A DNA stretch of 64,000 bases. It comes from Pseudomonadota bacterium. GTDB taxonomy: Bacteria; Desulfobacterota; Syntrophobacteria; Syntrophobacterales; Syntrophobacteraceae. The stretch is taken from contig JAEZHY010000101.1 of the NCBI GenBank assembly GCA_023416335.1, positions 16,474 to 80,473 of the forward strand, given 5' to 3'. The notes beneath the pieces are model-generated. The model searched no databases and was not told where the DNA came from. It worked only from the letters and a program-made list of their open reading frames with translations. The position numbers and the translations under genes are program-made. This document shows positions 44,404 through 53,371 of this stretch, one piece after another. Position 1 is the stretch's first letter. The number at the start of each line of letters is the position of its first letter.

Positions 44404-44640
44404 ATGACAACCTACACCGCCAAGTACACGAAGATTCCCTCAGGGTATATGGGGCAGCTCATAGAATGGCCCGAGGTCGTTACGGAAGGAAGAGACATCG
44501 AAGATTGCCGAGCCATGCTGCGCGATGCGCTGAAAGAAATGGTTCTGGCTTATGAAGAACTGGGAAAAGAGATTCCCCCGGGCAATGCACTTATTGAGCA
44601 AATCCCGATAGAGATCGAAAATGTCCGTCAATCGGCGTGA
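44404..44640 (+). CDS. hicB: HicB-family antitoxin
   Basis: A 78-residue antitoxin of the HicB type, a partial RNase-H-fold protein that binds and neutralises the HicA mRNA interferase. The family blocks are YTAKYTKIPSGYMGQLIEWPEVVTEG, then RDIEDCRAMLRDALKEMVLAYEE. A separate DNA-binding tail is not seen, as in short HicB proteins. AGGTGAT lies about 7 bases upstream of ATG 44404. The partner hicA frame follows at once but appears to be frameshifted, so this copy may be orphaned. The gene order antitoxin-toxin is the less usual one. Confidence 0.85.
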   Translation: MTTYTAKYTKIPSGYMGQLIEWPEVVTEGRDIEDCRAMLRDALKEMVLAYEELGKEIPPGNALIEQIPIEIENVRQSA

Positions 44641-44810
44641 TCTGGTTTCGCTATTTGGAAGAAAACGGATTTATACTGCTTCGTGAAGGTGGGAACCACT
44701 CCATTTACTCAAAGGGGAATAGAGCCATTCCAGTCAAGAGACACAAGCGTCTGGACCGGATTACAGCAAATGAAATTTGCAAGCAAGCCGGTCTGTCCCC
44801 AAAGTTCTAG
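44621..44810 (+). pseudogene. hicA: HicA toxin, probably frameshifted
   Basis: Reading from ATG 44621 gives MSVNRRDLV, the usual HicA start. An extra T in GGTTTCG (near 44645) then shifts the frame; correcting it continues RYLEENGFILLREGGNHSIY with the catalytic His of GGNHSIY and on to the end of the fold (KRLDRITANEICKQAGLSPKF). A GTG at 44637, overlapping the hicB stop, would restart in the right frame and give a 57-residue product lacking the first helix residues. The toxin is therefore damaged or uses the GTG. I rate pseudogene as more likely. Confidence 0.7.
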
Positions 44811-45643
44811 AATCCTCATACGGCATGCCCGGTGCATTTAACAGCCACAGAGTGATGAAGCACATCAAGCTAATTTGCTCCATTCTCAAGTTTATCAACT
44901 TTACCGGAGGCAGCCGACTCCGGGATCATACTCCACCCGCCCGCATCATTTCTCAAAACAATGCGCATCCCCCGTCGCGCACAGCCAGTACCACGCATCC
45001 GGCACCTGAGTATGTAATGATCGAGCCGTCGAAAGATCTCCCGAGCACAGGTGTGACTCCGGATGCTGTAATTACATTTCTGTCAGTGACGGCAGCAGTA
45101 TCGATATAAAGTTCTCCACCCCGGTACTGTGTTCCGCCAAGTATTCACAGGTGTTGGGCGTGTGGCAACGATCGTCTGGGAGCCTCCCATCCGATAATGT
45201 CCCGGGTTTTCTTGAAGCCGGGGACTGTTCATTTCAGCCGTCGCATAGCCGGGTTCCCAATCCGACAGGGAGTGAATACAAGTACGTACACATCCCGGCG
45301 CTTTCCCAATCTTCTCTAGCTGTTACGAATATATGAGGCGATGATCGGCAGCCGGCCATGGCGAGAGACTGTAGTCATGGTCTGGATTTATTTGATCGTC
45401 AAACTAACATTTGGCACGGAATTTGGTTCCTGGCTTAAAACCGTCGCGATTCGGACAGTGCCGGTGCTTAACAAAAAATTACCAAACTGAACACATTTTC
45501 TCCAGAGTCCTGGTGTAAATTGGCCAGTGGAATGTGATTGTCGCTCCCGGTGACGACAATGACCATAAACATTGGAGTAATCCGACCGGAGAGAATTTCT
45601 TGAGAGATCAATCGGAGTCAGAGGAAGGTTTAGCCTTTTCGAT
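44811..45643. other. Intergenic, no gene supported
   Basis: About 830 bases. Short frames on both strands lack domains. On the minus strand a weakly protein-like stretch around 44950-45030 reads VPDAWYWLCATGDAHCFEK, possibly decayed coding DNA. Confidence 0.4.
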
Positions 45644-46639
45644 ATGAATGCCCTTGATAAAGATAAAGTCGTAGTTGTACTTGGAATGCATCGCAGCGGC
45701 ACCTCAATGCTGATGAATATACTCGTCTCACTGGGAGTTCAGGTAGGCACGAGCCTGCTGCCTCCATCCAAATGGAACCCTCTCGGGTTTTGGGAAAATA
45801 ACGAGATACTCAATACTCATGAGAAGATCCTTTCCGTTGTATGCCGGGAGTGGGCTACGCCCAGGGCTTCCATGCCATTCCCGTACCAGTGGTGGAAATG
45901 GCCGGAGGTACAGGCATGCAAATCGGACCTTATAAAGCTGGTGAAAGCGGAAAGGAACGGGACGGACCGGCTGTGGGGATTCAAAGACCCACGGACTGCC
46001 ATTCTGCTCCCGTTGTGGTTTGAAATCTTCGAAGAACTGGGATTGGAGCCGATCTTCCTTCTGGCAGTACGCCACCCGCATTCGGTCGGGCGTTCCCTGT
46101 ATGTCCGCGATAAACTGCCCCCCGTAGCGGCCCAGATCCTCTGGCTGAAGACAAATGTCAACGCGATCATCCTGACAGAGGGCAAGATAAAAGCGATCGT
46201 CGATTACGACCGCTGGTTCACGCATCCGCGTGAGCAGGCAAATTCAGTCTTCAGCGTGCTCAGCCAGGTAATCGAATTAGACGAAATGCGGATGCAAAAA
46301 GCCCTGGATTCCATAGTCAGACCCAGCCTGCGGCACCACGTGCCACCTTCTTCGAACGCGTGTTCTCCGCTGGTTCTGAAGTATTACAAACTGCTGCTTC
46401 AGTGGGCTGCCGAAGAGAAAATGCCTTCCGAGCTATGGAAAACGGCAACAGATTTTTATGAATCGTACGAACTTCTGGGGCAGTGGGCCGACTATGCCGT
46501 AAACCAGGAGAGCATAAGAATTCAACTCGAGCGTTTCTTCAGAAGGCCGCTGTGGAAAATAATGCGCGACAGAATAATATCCGCCTTGCTTCCCAACAAA
46601 ACCTGCTCGTTACCATTCTTACACAAGACCGGCATGTGA
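45644..46639 (+). CDS. Sulfotransferase-family protein
   Basis: A 331-residue P-loop protein of the sulfotransferase family. VVVLGMHRSGTSMLMNIL (residues 10-27) contains the 5'-phosphosulfate-binding loop of PAPS-dependent enzymes. FGFKDPRTAILLPLW-like GFKDPRTAILLPLWFEIF near residue 110 and FLLAVRHPHSVGRSLYVRD near 138 give the strand with the 3'-phosphate-binding Arg/Ser. It is probably cytoplasmic. Such genes often modify surface polysaccharides, but no glycan genes are nearby. The ribosome binding site is weak and the start is the first in-frame ATG. The acceptor is unknown. Confidence 0.82.
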   Translation: MNALDKDKVVVVLGMHRSGTSMLMNILVSLGVQVGTSLLPPSKWNPLGFWENNEILNTHEKILSVVCREWATPRASMPFPYQWWKWPEVQACKSDLIKLVKAERNGTDRLWGFKDPRTAILLPLWFEIFEELGLEPIFLLAVRHPHSVGRSLYVRDKLPPVAAQILWLKTNVNAIILTEGKIKAIVDYDRWFTHPREQANSVFSVLSQVIELDEMRMQKALDSIVRPSLRHHVPPSSNACSPLVLKYYKLLLQWAAEEKMPSELWKTATDFYESYELLGQWADYAVNQESIRIQLERFFRRPLWKIMRDRIISALLPNKTCSLPFLHKTGM

Positions 46640-46891
46640 CCGAACAGAAGAGGCGATAAGCCCTTCCTTTGGGTCGACTGCACGCCGAAAATCCCGGATT
46701 CTTGAAAGTAAATCACCCTGTTCATGGCGAGTTGATGGAGTGACTGCCGGGGGGTGAGTCTCCCCACTCTCATTTCAGCTTGAGCCGTCAGGCTAAGTTA
46801 TTGAATCTACTATATTTAATGATTTTATTAAATTACAGAGGCTTTTATTCTGCAGGTGGAAACTGGGTAAATTATTCGATGGAGGTATAGA

Positions 46892-47530
46892 ATGAATGTT
46901 CAACAACAGGTAGGACCTGATTTCAGAGCACGTGCAAGTTTTGCCGGAGGTACGTCTTTTCTGGCCGGAATAACCGGACTCGCTGTGGCAACGCTTGCAG
47001 TGATCGGGCTTGCGAAGGTGAATCCGGCCAGTCTCGTCGAGGTAGCGGCCATAGTCCTGGGGGCTGCCCTGATGTTCGAAGCCGGTGTGGATGCTGCCCG
47101 TTATTCGGCGGTCAGGAAATCGATGGACGTGCATCTGGGTTACGCATGGTTCGCGATGGTGACCAATATAGTGGCCGCGATTGGCGGAATCACGCTTGGA
47201 ATTATTGCTTTGGCGGGTGTAAGGCCGGACATTCTCATGCCTGTTGCAGCCATCGCCTTTGGTTCCGCTCTGGCGGTAGATAGTTGCATAATTGCAAGGT
47301 TAAGCAGAAGAGAACCGGTGCAGACAACAAGGTTCTGGATCGCGGCCGGCATTGTACAGTTTATGATCGGAATAGGGTCCATAACATTGGGCATCGTGTC
47401 TCTGGCTTATGGTTATTCGCTGATTCTAAGCCTTGTGGCAATGCTCGCCAACGGTACGGCCCTCCTGTTCAGCGGTTCTATTGTGGGCAGGCGTATGCGG
47501 AAGATTACCCATATGGCCGAGAGTTATTGA
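46892..47530 (+). CDS. Conserved-type integral membrane protein
   Basis: A 212-residue protein with about six membrane segments (near residues 21-41, 47-63, 85-105, 111-128, 142-165 and 170-192). It has an internal similarity: GGITLGIIALAGV in the first half recurs as GSITLGIVSLAYGY, which suggests an origin by duplication of a three-helix unit. GGAGG 6 bases before the ATG supports the start. A strong terminator hairpin follows at 47537. I do not recognise the family; a transporter or membrane-stress protein is possible but unproven. Confidence 0.7.
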   Translation: MNVQQQVGPDFRARASFAGGTSFLAGITGLAVATLAVIGLAKVNPASLVEVAAIVLGAALMFEAGVDAARYSAVRKSMDVHLGYAWFAMVTNIVAAIGGITLGIIALAGVRPDILMPVAAIAFGSALAVDSCIIARLSRREPVQTTRFWIAAGIVQFMIGIGSITLGIVSLAYGYSLILSLVAMLANGTALLFSGSIVGRRMRKITHMAESY

Positions 47531-47536
47531 TTTTTG

Positions 47537-47562
47537 AAAGGGGAGAGCCCGACTCCCCTTTT
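47537..47562. terminator. Bidirectional hairpin terminator
   Basis: AAAGGGGAG (47537-47545) pairs with CTCCCCTTT, followed by T/C-rich sequence (TTTTCT). It lies between the rightward membrane-protein gene and the leftward kinase gene, so it can end both. Confidence 0.65.
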
Positions 47563-47596
47563 CTGCACCCGGTTTCTTCGTATGCGTCGATGTCCG

Positions 47597-48433
47597 CTAA
47601 TCGACCGGCCAGGATATTCGGACTATTCGCCCTTTTTTTTCGTGCTGTTCGACAGAGAAAGTTCCGCCGGTTACCAGTGCTCTCTCCCTCATGCCGGTAA
47701 GGCGCAGGCAAATGGTCTCGGGATCCGTTTCGGATGGATTTGGATCGTATCCATTACAGGATATTGTCAGCTCGAGCCTGGTTTCCTTTCTGCTCAGGCA
47801 GACCCGTGCCACCATCGCGCGGCATACCAGGCCGCTTAATGCCTCCTGGGCAATCCGGAAAATTACGATTTTCAAGTGCTCCGGGATCTCACGTTCTTCG
47901 ATTGCCGTTATAAATTCGATGTGAAAGTTGCAATGAAAAGTTTCGAATTCGCGGCATAACCACCTCATGGTGGCCAGGAGGCCCAATTCCTCGATCATAC
48001 CGGGTCTCAGGTGCATGTAAAGAGACCGGGTTTCCTGGATAGCGAACTGAAGCCTGGGCACGAACTGTTCAAGAAGCTTGAAGGCTCCTTCGGTGTCTCC
48101 ATGCTCCCGGGCGGCAAGGACCCCTTCGATACTGTATTTCAGGGCCGCGAGCATCTGCCCGATGTTGTCGTGCAATTCCCGCCCTATAGTCTCTCTTTCT
48201 TCTTCCTGTGCAGCCAGAAGTCGTGATCCGATTTCCGTTATTTCCCCATTTCGCTTCGACCGCTGTTGACCGGTCTGGAATCCGCCGGGTGTGACCGGCG
48301 TCTTTGTGTTCTCATGCGGGGTCTTGAGTCTTTTGCGTTCAGTATCTTCAGAGTCGGCAGCCTTAAGGCCGGCAGAGTATGCTTTGCGAATTGTTGGAAT
48401 ATTATTGAAATACAGGAATCTCATGCCGTTCAT
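47597..48433 (-). CDS. NarL-type histidine kinase with a degenerate ATPase domain
   Basis: A 278-residue kinase-like protein. The HisKA_3 block is good: EEERETIGRELHDNIGQML with H88. The catalytic domain is worn: the expected N-box (QEALNNAxKH) reads AQEALSGLVCRAMVARV, and the G1 (DDGxGF) is SCNGYDPNPSE. The conserved Asp and the Gly-x-Gly box are lost; only LRLTGMRERALVTGGTFSV of the G2 region is recognisable. It has no membrane segment and no sensor domain beyond a short variable N-terminus. It starts at ATG 48433 with AGGA upstream. It might still be phosphorylated by another kinase, or regulate by binding. No response regulator is next to it. Confidence 0.8.
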   Translation of the reverse strand: MNGMRFLYFNNIPTIRKAYSAGLKAADSEDTERKRLKTPHENTKTPVTPGGFQTGQQRSKRNGEITEIGSRLLAAQEEERETIGRELHDNIGQMLAALKYSIEGVLAAREHGDTEGAFKLLEQFVPRLQFAIQETRSLYMHLRPGMIEELGLLATMRWLCREFETFHCNFHIEFITAIEEREIPEHLKIVIFRIAQEALSGLVCRAMVARVCLSRKETRLELTISCNGYDPNPSETDPETICLRLTGMRERALVTGGTFSVEQHEKKGRIVRISWPVD

Positions 48434-49352
48434 TTTTTTTCCTCAGATCGGAAGCAAGAGAGACAGCACATATCTTTTGCAGGGAAAAAACAAATCTCCC
48501 CAAACCCTGCACTAATCCCAATACGGCAATCTGTGCAAAAATGGAGCCGAGATGGCCTGAAGCCGGAATGAGTAAACTCGGATCGAAGATTCCGGGAAGG
48601 TCGGGGAAGATAAAATGCGGCATGAAGTGAAACGGCAGGCATTGTAAAAAGGGCTCAGAGGATTGCCGAAATTGCTTTTACACGGGTGTATTCCGTTGCC
48701 TGCACTTGTGCAGGCAAAAGTAGACAATTTGACCTTCGAGAACCGGTCAATTCATGCGAACAGGGTGTTGAGCATATGCGGGTAGAGGGAGTACTTGCGG
48801 TAAATTTATCGACAAATCGGCATTTTCATTTGATTCCGTGTCGACGCCTCTGCTCGCCGCGCATCTCCGCTCCAATCATGGACTATCGAGGGCGTCATTC
48901 CGGCGGAAGCTTAAAAGAGCCGAGCCGCCGGCGCTTCGGATATGATCAGGTCTTGTCTGGATGGCTGGACGGTGGGCACCCCCAAAAAAGCGGGACCGCG
49001 CTATGCTCACCCACTCTACGCTGCCATTAGTCCGGATGCGGTTCGGACTAAAATACAAACTTCCATCTCCGTTTAGTTGAGGCACGGTTTCCTGACCGTG
49101 CCCGCCGGAGGCGTGCAAAATGGCGCGGGCGGGAAACCGCGCCATAACCAGGTTTTGAACTGAATTTTCCTGATGCAACGATACCCGCGGCTGTGTCCAA
49201 AGCCTCGCTCCCGGCTCTGTAGCGTGCCTCTTGTGCTGCGCACCCGGAAATGATTCCGGGCCGCTCGAGGGCTACCCGGAAATGGTGCAGTCATTGTTCC
49301 ACAGGGCCGGACGGTGTGCGGGATTGATGCGCCTCTTGGCGAGCCTCACCGT
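48434..49352. repeat. Intergenic region with decayed repeat copy and two hairpins
   Basis: About 920 bases with no gene. At 49081-49102 GGCACGGT-ttcctg-ACCGTGCC forms a perfect 8-base-pair hairpin, and at 49121-49144 TGGCGCGG/CCGCGCCA forms another. Around 48960-49020 there is a decayed copy of the GTGGGCAC...GTGCTCACCC stem-loop unit. Other frames are not supported. Confidence 0.55.
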
Positions 49353-50513
49353 TCACCCGGGAATTCCGGCGATGGACAGGGCCTGCTCCAGATCGGCTAT
49401 CAGATCGGTTGCGTTTTCGATGCCGATCGAAAGCCGGAGCAAATCGTCCGGTACAGGGCTGTCGGGACCCTCATAGCTCGCCCGATGTTCGATCAGACTC
49501 TCGGCCATGCCGAGCGAGGTTGCTCTCCTGAATACTTTCACCGCTCCCTGAGTCTTGACTGCAGCCTCCCGGCCTCCCCGCAAACGAAGGGAAATCATGC
49601 CGCCGAAGCCGCCCTGCATCTGCAGCGCGGCAATATCGTGACCTGGAAACCCTGGTAGTCCGGGGTAGAGTACGGCTGCGATCGCCGGATGGTCCTGGAA
49701 ATGCGTGGCGATTGCCATGGCATTTGAACATATCCGTTCCATCCTTAGAAACAGGGTGCGAATGCCTCTCAGCAGGAGCCAGGACTCGAACGTTCCGGGC
49801 AATGCTCCCGCATCGTGGGCGATTTCGCAGATGCGTCTCCAGAATGCCGAATCCTCGCGGGCTATGATCGCCCCCATCAACACGTCTCCGTGACCGTTCA
49901 GGTACTTGGTCGCGGAATGGATTACCAGGTCGGCTCCCAGTTCGATAGGGCGGGTCAGGACTGGTGTCGCCACTGTGTTGTCCACAGCCACGAGAGCCCC
50001 GGCGTCGTGGGCTTTCTCTATGGATGCCCGGAGATCGGTAATCCTCCATTCGGGGTTTGACGGAGTTTCGACCCAGACCAGTCGGGTCTTGCCGGGCTTG
50101 ATTGCCCGCTCCAGGGCCGAGATACTCTCGTTGGGAATAAAGTCGTACTCCAGTCCCCACGGTCCGGCAAAATGGGTCAGCCATTTTCTTACTCCCAGAT
50201 AGACGTTCTCCGGTGCAATCACGTGGTCGCCGGATGCGAGCGCCTGGAAGACCGTAACAATTGCGGCCATGCCGGACGAAAAGATCCTTGCCTCGCTTCC
50301 TTTTTCCAATACCGCCAGCAGTTCGGTGACCTGGTCGTATGTGGGATTATCCGCGCGTGTATACTTGCGTCCGTCTTTATAGGTCAGATCCGGATCGCGC
50401 TCGAACGTTGTCGAAGGGTAGATCGGGGGAACCACCGATCGCGTTTCTTCGTCCGTCCAGCCCAGTGCCTGGGCCGCCAGAGTTTCCAGTGAGCGGGAAT
50501 CGACTTTTTTCAT
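49353..50513 (-). CDS. Cys/Met metabolism PLP enzyme (cystathionine gamma-synthase/lyase type)
   Basis: A 386-residue fold-type I PLP enzyme of the Cys/Met metabolism group. Diagnostic blocks: VVPPIYPSTTF near residue 28, RADNPTYDQVTELLAVLEKG near 55, SGMAAIVTVFQALASGDHVIAPE near 82, DNTVATPVLTRPIELGADLVIHSATKYLNGHGDVLMG near 180-216 with the Schiff-base lysine in ATKY, and SLGMAESLIEHRASY near 335. It starts at ATG 50513 with AGGAAAGG upstream. Cystathionine gamma-synthase, beta/gamma-lyase or methionine gamma-lyase activity cannot be separated by eye. It stands alone, without other methionine genes nearby. Confidence 0.9.
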   Translation of the reverse strand: MKKVDSRSLETLAAQALGWTDEETRSVVPPIYPSTTFERDPDLTYKDGRKYTRADNPTYDQVTELLAVLEKGSEARIFSSGMAAIVTVFQALASGDHVIAPENVYLGVRKWLTHFAGPWGLEYDFIPNESISALERAIKPGKTRLVWVETPSNPEWRITDLRASIEKAHDAGALVAVDNTVATPVLTRPIELGADLVIHSATKYLNGHGDVLMGAIIAREDSAFWRRICEIAHDAGALPGTFESWLLLRGIRTLFLRMERICSNAMAIATHFQDHPAIAAVLYPGLPGFPGHDIAALQMQGGFGGMISLRLRGGREAAVKTQGAVKVFRRATSLGMAESLIEHRASYEGPDSPVPDDLLRLSIGIENATDLIADLEQALSIAGIPG

Positions 50514-50854
50514 TCCTTTCCTATCGAATGCGTCCAAGATAATCCCTCCATTGTGTGTCAGGGGTATGCGGAAGTCGTTCAATATCCCGCCGCAACTTTC
50601 CGATATCAAGTCAAAAATACGGGCTGCTCCAGGCTTTTGCCGCGGTGAAGAAAGGCCGGACATCCTCTGACGTACGGCTAAAAATAATTGCAGCATTTAC
50701 AATCGTAATACGAATATCAAAACAGGTGTCGAAGAGAATCGGGATTCTTATATTGGGGCCAGAATAAAAATACGATCGCTATGCTTCTCCATACTCAGGA
50801 ACCCCGGTGCGGGCCCCTGAATCACTGTCAACCTTACGAACCAGGGAATAAGGA
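50514..50854. other. Divergent intergenic region, no gene
   Basis: About 340 bases between the leftward PLP enzyme and the rightward PAP2 gene. No repeat or riboswitch is recognised. No SAM riboswitch fold was identified by eye. Confidence 0.4.
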
Positions 50855-51610
50855 ATGATTGTAAGAAAACGTCCGATCCTGTTTATTGTCTTTCTTCTCA
50901 TGTGGATGGCTGCTCCGGCGTTTCCGGGAGACGGTTACTTCATCAAAAGTGTTCAGGTGGATCTGCTGAAGCTTCTTCCTCCACCTCCTGCGGATGATTC
51001 CACTCAGACACGGACCGAGATTACCGAACTGGTGCAGATCGAAAAGTCGCGAACGCCTATGGAAAAGGAGGCGGCTATGGCGGATAACAATCTCTCCGTC
51101 TTCCAGCTCGCTTCGAGCGTGCTCGGCCCCAAATTCAAGGAGGAAAACTTCCCGCTCGCGGCGAAATTTTTCGAACATGTCAGGGAGGATGGAAGATCGG
51201 TATATGGTGTCGCGAAAGACGAGTGGCGCAGAACACGACCGTTTGTGGCCAGTATCGATGTGAAATCGTGTTTCGGCGGCATGCCCATGAGCGGATCCTA
51301 TCCGAGCGGGCACAGCACGCTGGGGAACCTGCAGGCAATCGTTCTTTCCAACATGGTCCCGGAAAAGAAAGCACAGATCTTCGAGAGGGCCGCTCAATAT
51401 ACCCGAAACAGGATGGTGTGTGGGGTCCATTATCGAAGCGACATTGAAGCGGGCCGGATCGCGGCAACGGTCATTGCGGCTTTTGAAATGCAGAACCCCG
51501 AATTCATGAAGGAATTCGATGGAGCAAAGCAGGAGGTCAGAAGGGCGCTTGACCTTGAGCAAACCCACGGTAGTGAGCAGGGACTTCCTGAAGGAATCGG
51601 GCTAAGATAA
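50855..51610 (+). CDS. Class A acid-phosphatase-like PAP2 protein
   Basis: A 251-residue exported phosphatase of the PhoN/PAP2 type. A signal peptide (PILFIVFLLMWMAAPAFPG) precedes the mature chain. The three PAP2 motifs are present: KDEWRRTRP near 121, YPSGHSTLGN near 148, and a modified third motif, RNRMVCGVHYRSDIEAGR, with the Arg, His and Asp of the site. Such enzymes hydrolyse phosphomonoesters in the periplasm. It is followed after 117 bases by the DnaJ-like gene; a shared transcript is possible. The natural substrate is not known. Confidence 0.92.
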   Translation: MIVRKRPILFIVFLLMWMAAPAFPGDGYFIKSVQVDLLKLLPPPPADDSTQTRTEITELVQIEKSRTPMEKEAAMADNNLSVFQLASSVLGPKFKEENFPLAAKFFEHVREDGRSVYGVAKDEWRRTRPFVASIDVKSCFGGMPMSGSYPSGHSTLGNLQAIVLSNMVPEKKAQIFERAAQYTRNRMVCGVHYRSDIEAGRIAATVIAAFEMQNPEFMKEFDGAKQEVRRALDLEQTHGSEQGLPEGIGLR

Positions 51611-51727
51611 TGGAAGTGAAATCACACCTTTTCAGACAGCAGACCGCCGGAAACAGTCTGTCTTGTTTTATAGGCTCATTCCTAATACAATTAAGGTTAT
51701 TCCAAGTCGCAGAAGTGAGGTACCATC

Positions 51728-52405
51728 TTGGAACGAACCGCAAAAGCCAAGAGGAAGACGTGCTATTACAAGGTCCTGGGGATACGGGTAGGAGCCAGCC
51801 AGGAGGAGGTGAGAAGCGCCTTCCGCTACCTGGCTATGAAACTCCACCCGGACCGCAATCCCGGCGACCCCAAGGCTGCGGAACGGTTCCGCGAAGTTCG
51901 CAAGGCTTATGATATCCTGAAAGACCCCGCATCGCGCGGGAAATACGATAGGAGTAACGGATACCCGAAGCCGAGGAAGAGGACCGGTTCGAGTTCTTCC
52001 TGGACGGATCTGCACGGGCAGGGCGGGGAGGCCGCCTCGTTCGACGAGATCTTCCAGGACGTGTTCGGAATGGGACGCCCGAAGGTGCGAACGCAGCACG
52101 GCTGCGACCTGAGGTTCGATATCCAGGTGCCGAGGAGTTCCCTTCGCAACGGCGGTTTTCACGAGGAAATCAGTTATGAGCGAGTTGTGTTCTGCCGAAA
52201 CTGTAATAATGGTTCCAGATCGACCGGCTGCAGCAAGTGCGGAGGTTTTGGGGAATACGAAGAGACCTGCTCGCTCAAAATCCACATCCCATCCGGTATA
52301 GAGGACGGGATGCGAATACGGGTGGCAGGAGGAGGGGATTCCCGGACCGCGGCTGTTCCGCCCGGAGACCTCATTCTGTTGGTGCACGTGATTGAAGGAT
52401 GCTGA
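51728..52405 (+). CDS. DnaJ-like co-chaperone with a reduced zinc domain
   Basis: A 225-residue J-domain protein. Residues 10-75 are the J-domain, with KLHPDRNPGD carrying the HPD motif that stimulates Hsp70 ATPase activity. A short G/F-poor linker (SNGYPKPRKRTGSSSS) follows. Then comes the client-binding beta region, with only one zinc centre: CRNCNNGS and CSKCGGFG, instead of the four CxxCxGxG of DnaJ. The C-terminal domain II is cut short. The TTG start at 51728 has GAGG upstream. It is next to moaC, 10 bases away, so the two may be cotranscribed. It is probably a specialised J protein, not the main DnaJ. Confidence 0.85.
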   Translation: MERTAKAKRKTCYYKVLGIRVGASQEEVRSAFRYLAMKLHPDRNPGDPKAAERFREVRKAYDILKDPASRGKYDRSNGYPKPRKRTGSSSSWTDLHGQGGEAASFDEIFQDVFGMGRPKVRTQHGCDLRFDIQVPRSSLRNGGFHEEISYERVVFCRNCNNGSRSTGCSKCGGFGEYEETCSLKIHIPSGIEDGMRIRVAGGGDSRTAAVPPGDLILLVHVIEGC

Positions 52406-52415
52406 GGAAACGTTG

Positions 52416-52901
52416 ATGCAAAAACCCGATGAATTTACTCACATCGATTCTCGCGGCCGTTTGAAGATGGTCGACGTGAGTGAGAAGGATATAACCTGGC
52501 GGGAAGCCCGAGCCGAGGCATTCGTCAGTTTGTCCGGAGAAACGCTCGAACGAATCTCCGGGGGAGATATTCCGAAGGGAAATGTCTACGAGGCTGCAAG
52601 GTTGGCCGGAATTATGGCTGCAAAAAGGACATGGGAACTGATCCCTCTTTGCCATCCCCTGCAGTTGACCGGAATAGAAGTAGAATTCCTGCCGGAGCCG
52701 CAGAAAAACGAAATAAAGATCACGTCGCGGGTAAAAACAAACGACAGGACCGGAGTCGAAATGGAAGCTCTGGTTGCCGTCACGCACGCGGCGTTGACGA
52801 TTTACGACATGTGCAAGGCGATCGATCGAGGAATGTCGATTCGGGAGGCTCGGCTGACTTTCAAAACTGGCGGCAAAAGCGGTACGTTCGAGCGTACTTA
52901 G
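52416..52901 (+). CDS. moaC: Cyclic pyranopterin monophosphate synthase
   Basis: This is MoaC, which converts the 3',8-cyclo-GTP intermediate to cyclic pyranopterin monophosphate in molybdenum (or tungsten) cofactor synthesis. The 161-residue product keeps the signature blocks FTHIDSRGRLKMVDVSEK, IPKGNVYEAARLAGIMAAKR, LIPLCHPLQLTGIEVEF with the catalytic site region, TGVEMEALVAVTHAALTIYDMCKAID, and the C-terminal LTFKTGGKSG. ATG 52416 is used because GAGG stands 9 bases before it; the track start upstream is not needed. No other moa gene is near. Its presence implies Mo/W enzymes such as formate dehydrogenase. Confidence 0.95.
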   Translation: MQKPDEFTHIDSRGRLKMVDVSEKDITWREARAEAFVSLSGETLERISGGDIPKGNVYEAARLAGIMAAKRTWELIPLCHPLQLTGIEVEFLPEPQKNEIKITSRVKTNDRTGVEMEALVAVTHAALTIYDMCKAIDRGMSIREARLTFKTGGKSGTFERT

Positions 52902-52984
52902 GTGAAATCAATAATGATTTCTCTTTACTCTTTATGCCGGATATGTTAGCCAATAGCGTTTCAATTCAGCCAGGGAGTCTGCAA

Positions 52985-53347
52985 ATGGATAAAGAAACTC
53001 AGGCATATTTTAAGGAAGTACTTCTGAAGCGACTGGACGAGCTTTTCTCGGAAGCGGAAAAAACAGTTGCCGGCATGACCGACAATGAAGAGAACTTCCC
53101 TGATCCGACCGACCGTGCCACTCTTGAATCAGACAGAAACTTCACGTTGCGCATTCGGGATCGTGAGCGAAAGCTGATTACCAAGATTCGCGAGGCACTT
53201 CAACGCATTGAGGACGGAAATTTCGGCCAGTGCGAAGAGTGCGGCGACGATATCGGAATAGAACGCCTGAATGCGAGACCCGTGACCACGCTATGCATCG
53301 AGTGCAAGCGCAAGCAGGAAGCGCAGGAGCGTGCCAGGGGGGCGTAA
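52985..53347 (+). CDS. dksA: DksA/TraR-family zinc-finger protein
   Basis: A 120-residue DksA-type protein that binds RNA polymerase through its secondary channel and modulates stringent-response genes with ppGpp. The long coiled coil (FKEVLLKRLDELFSEAEKTV) carries the acidic tip region NEENFPDPTDRAT. The zinc finger is CEECGDDIGIERLNARPVTTLCIECK, with C-x2-C and C-x2-C spacing. ATG 52985 is preferred, with GGGAG upstream; the open frame to the left continues into the moaC region. It follows moaC by 83 bases. Confidence 0.93.
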   Translation: MDKETQAYFKEVLLKRLDELFSEAEKTVAGMTDNEENFPDPTDRATLESDRNFTLRIRDRERKLITKIREALQRIEDGNFGQCEECGDDIGIERLNARPVTTLCIECKRKQEAQERARGA

Positions 53348-53371
53348 GCTCCCTTTGGGAGCCGGGGGAGA

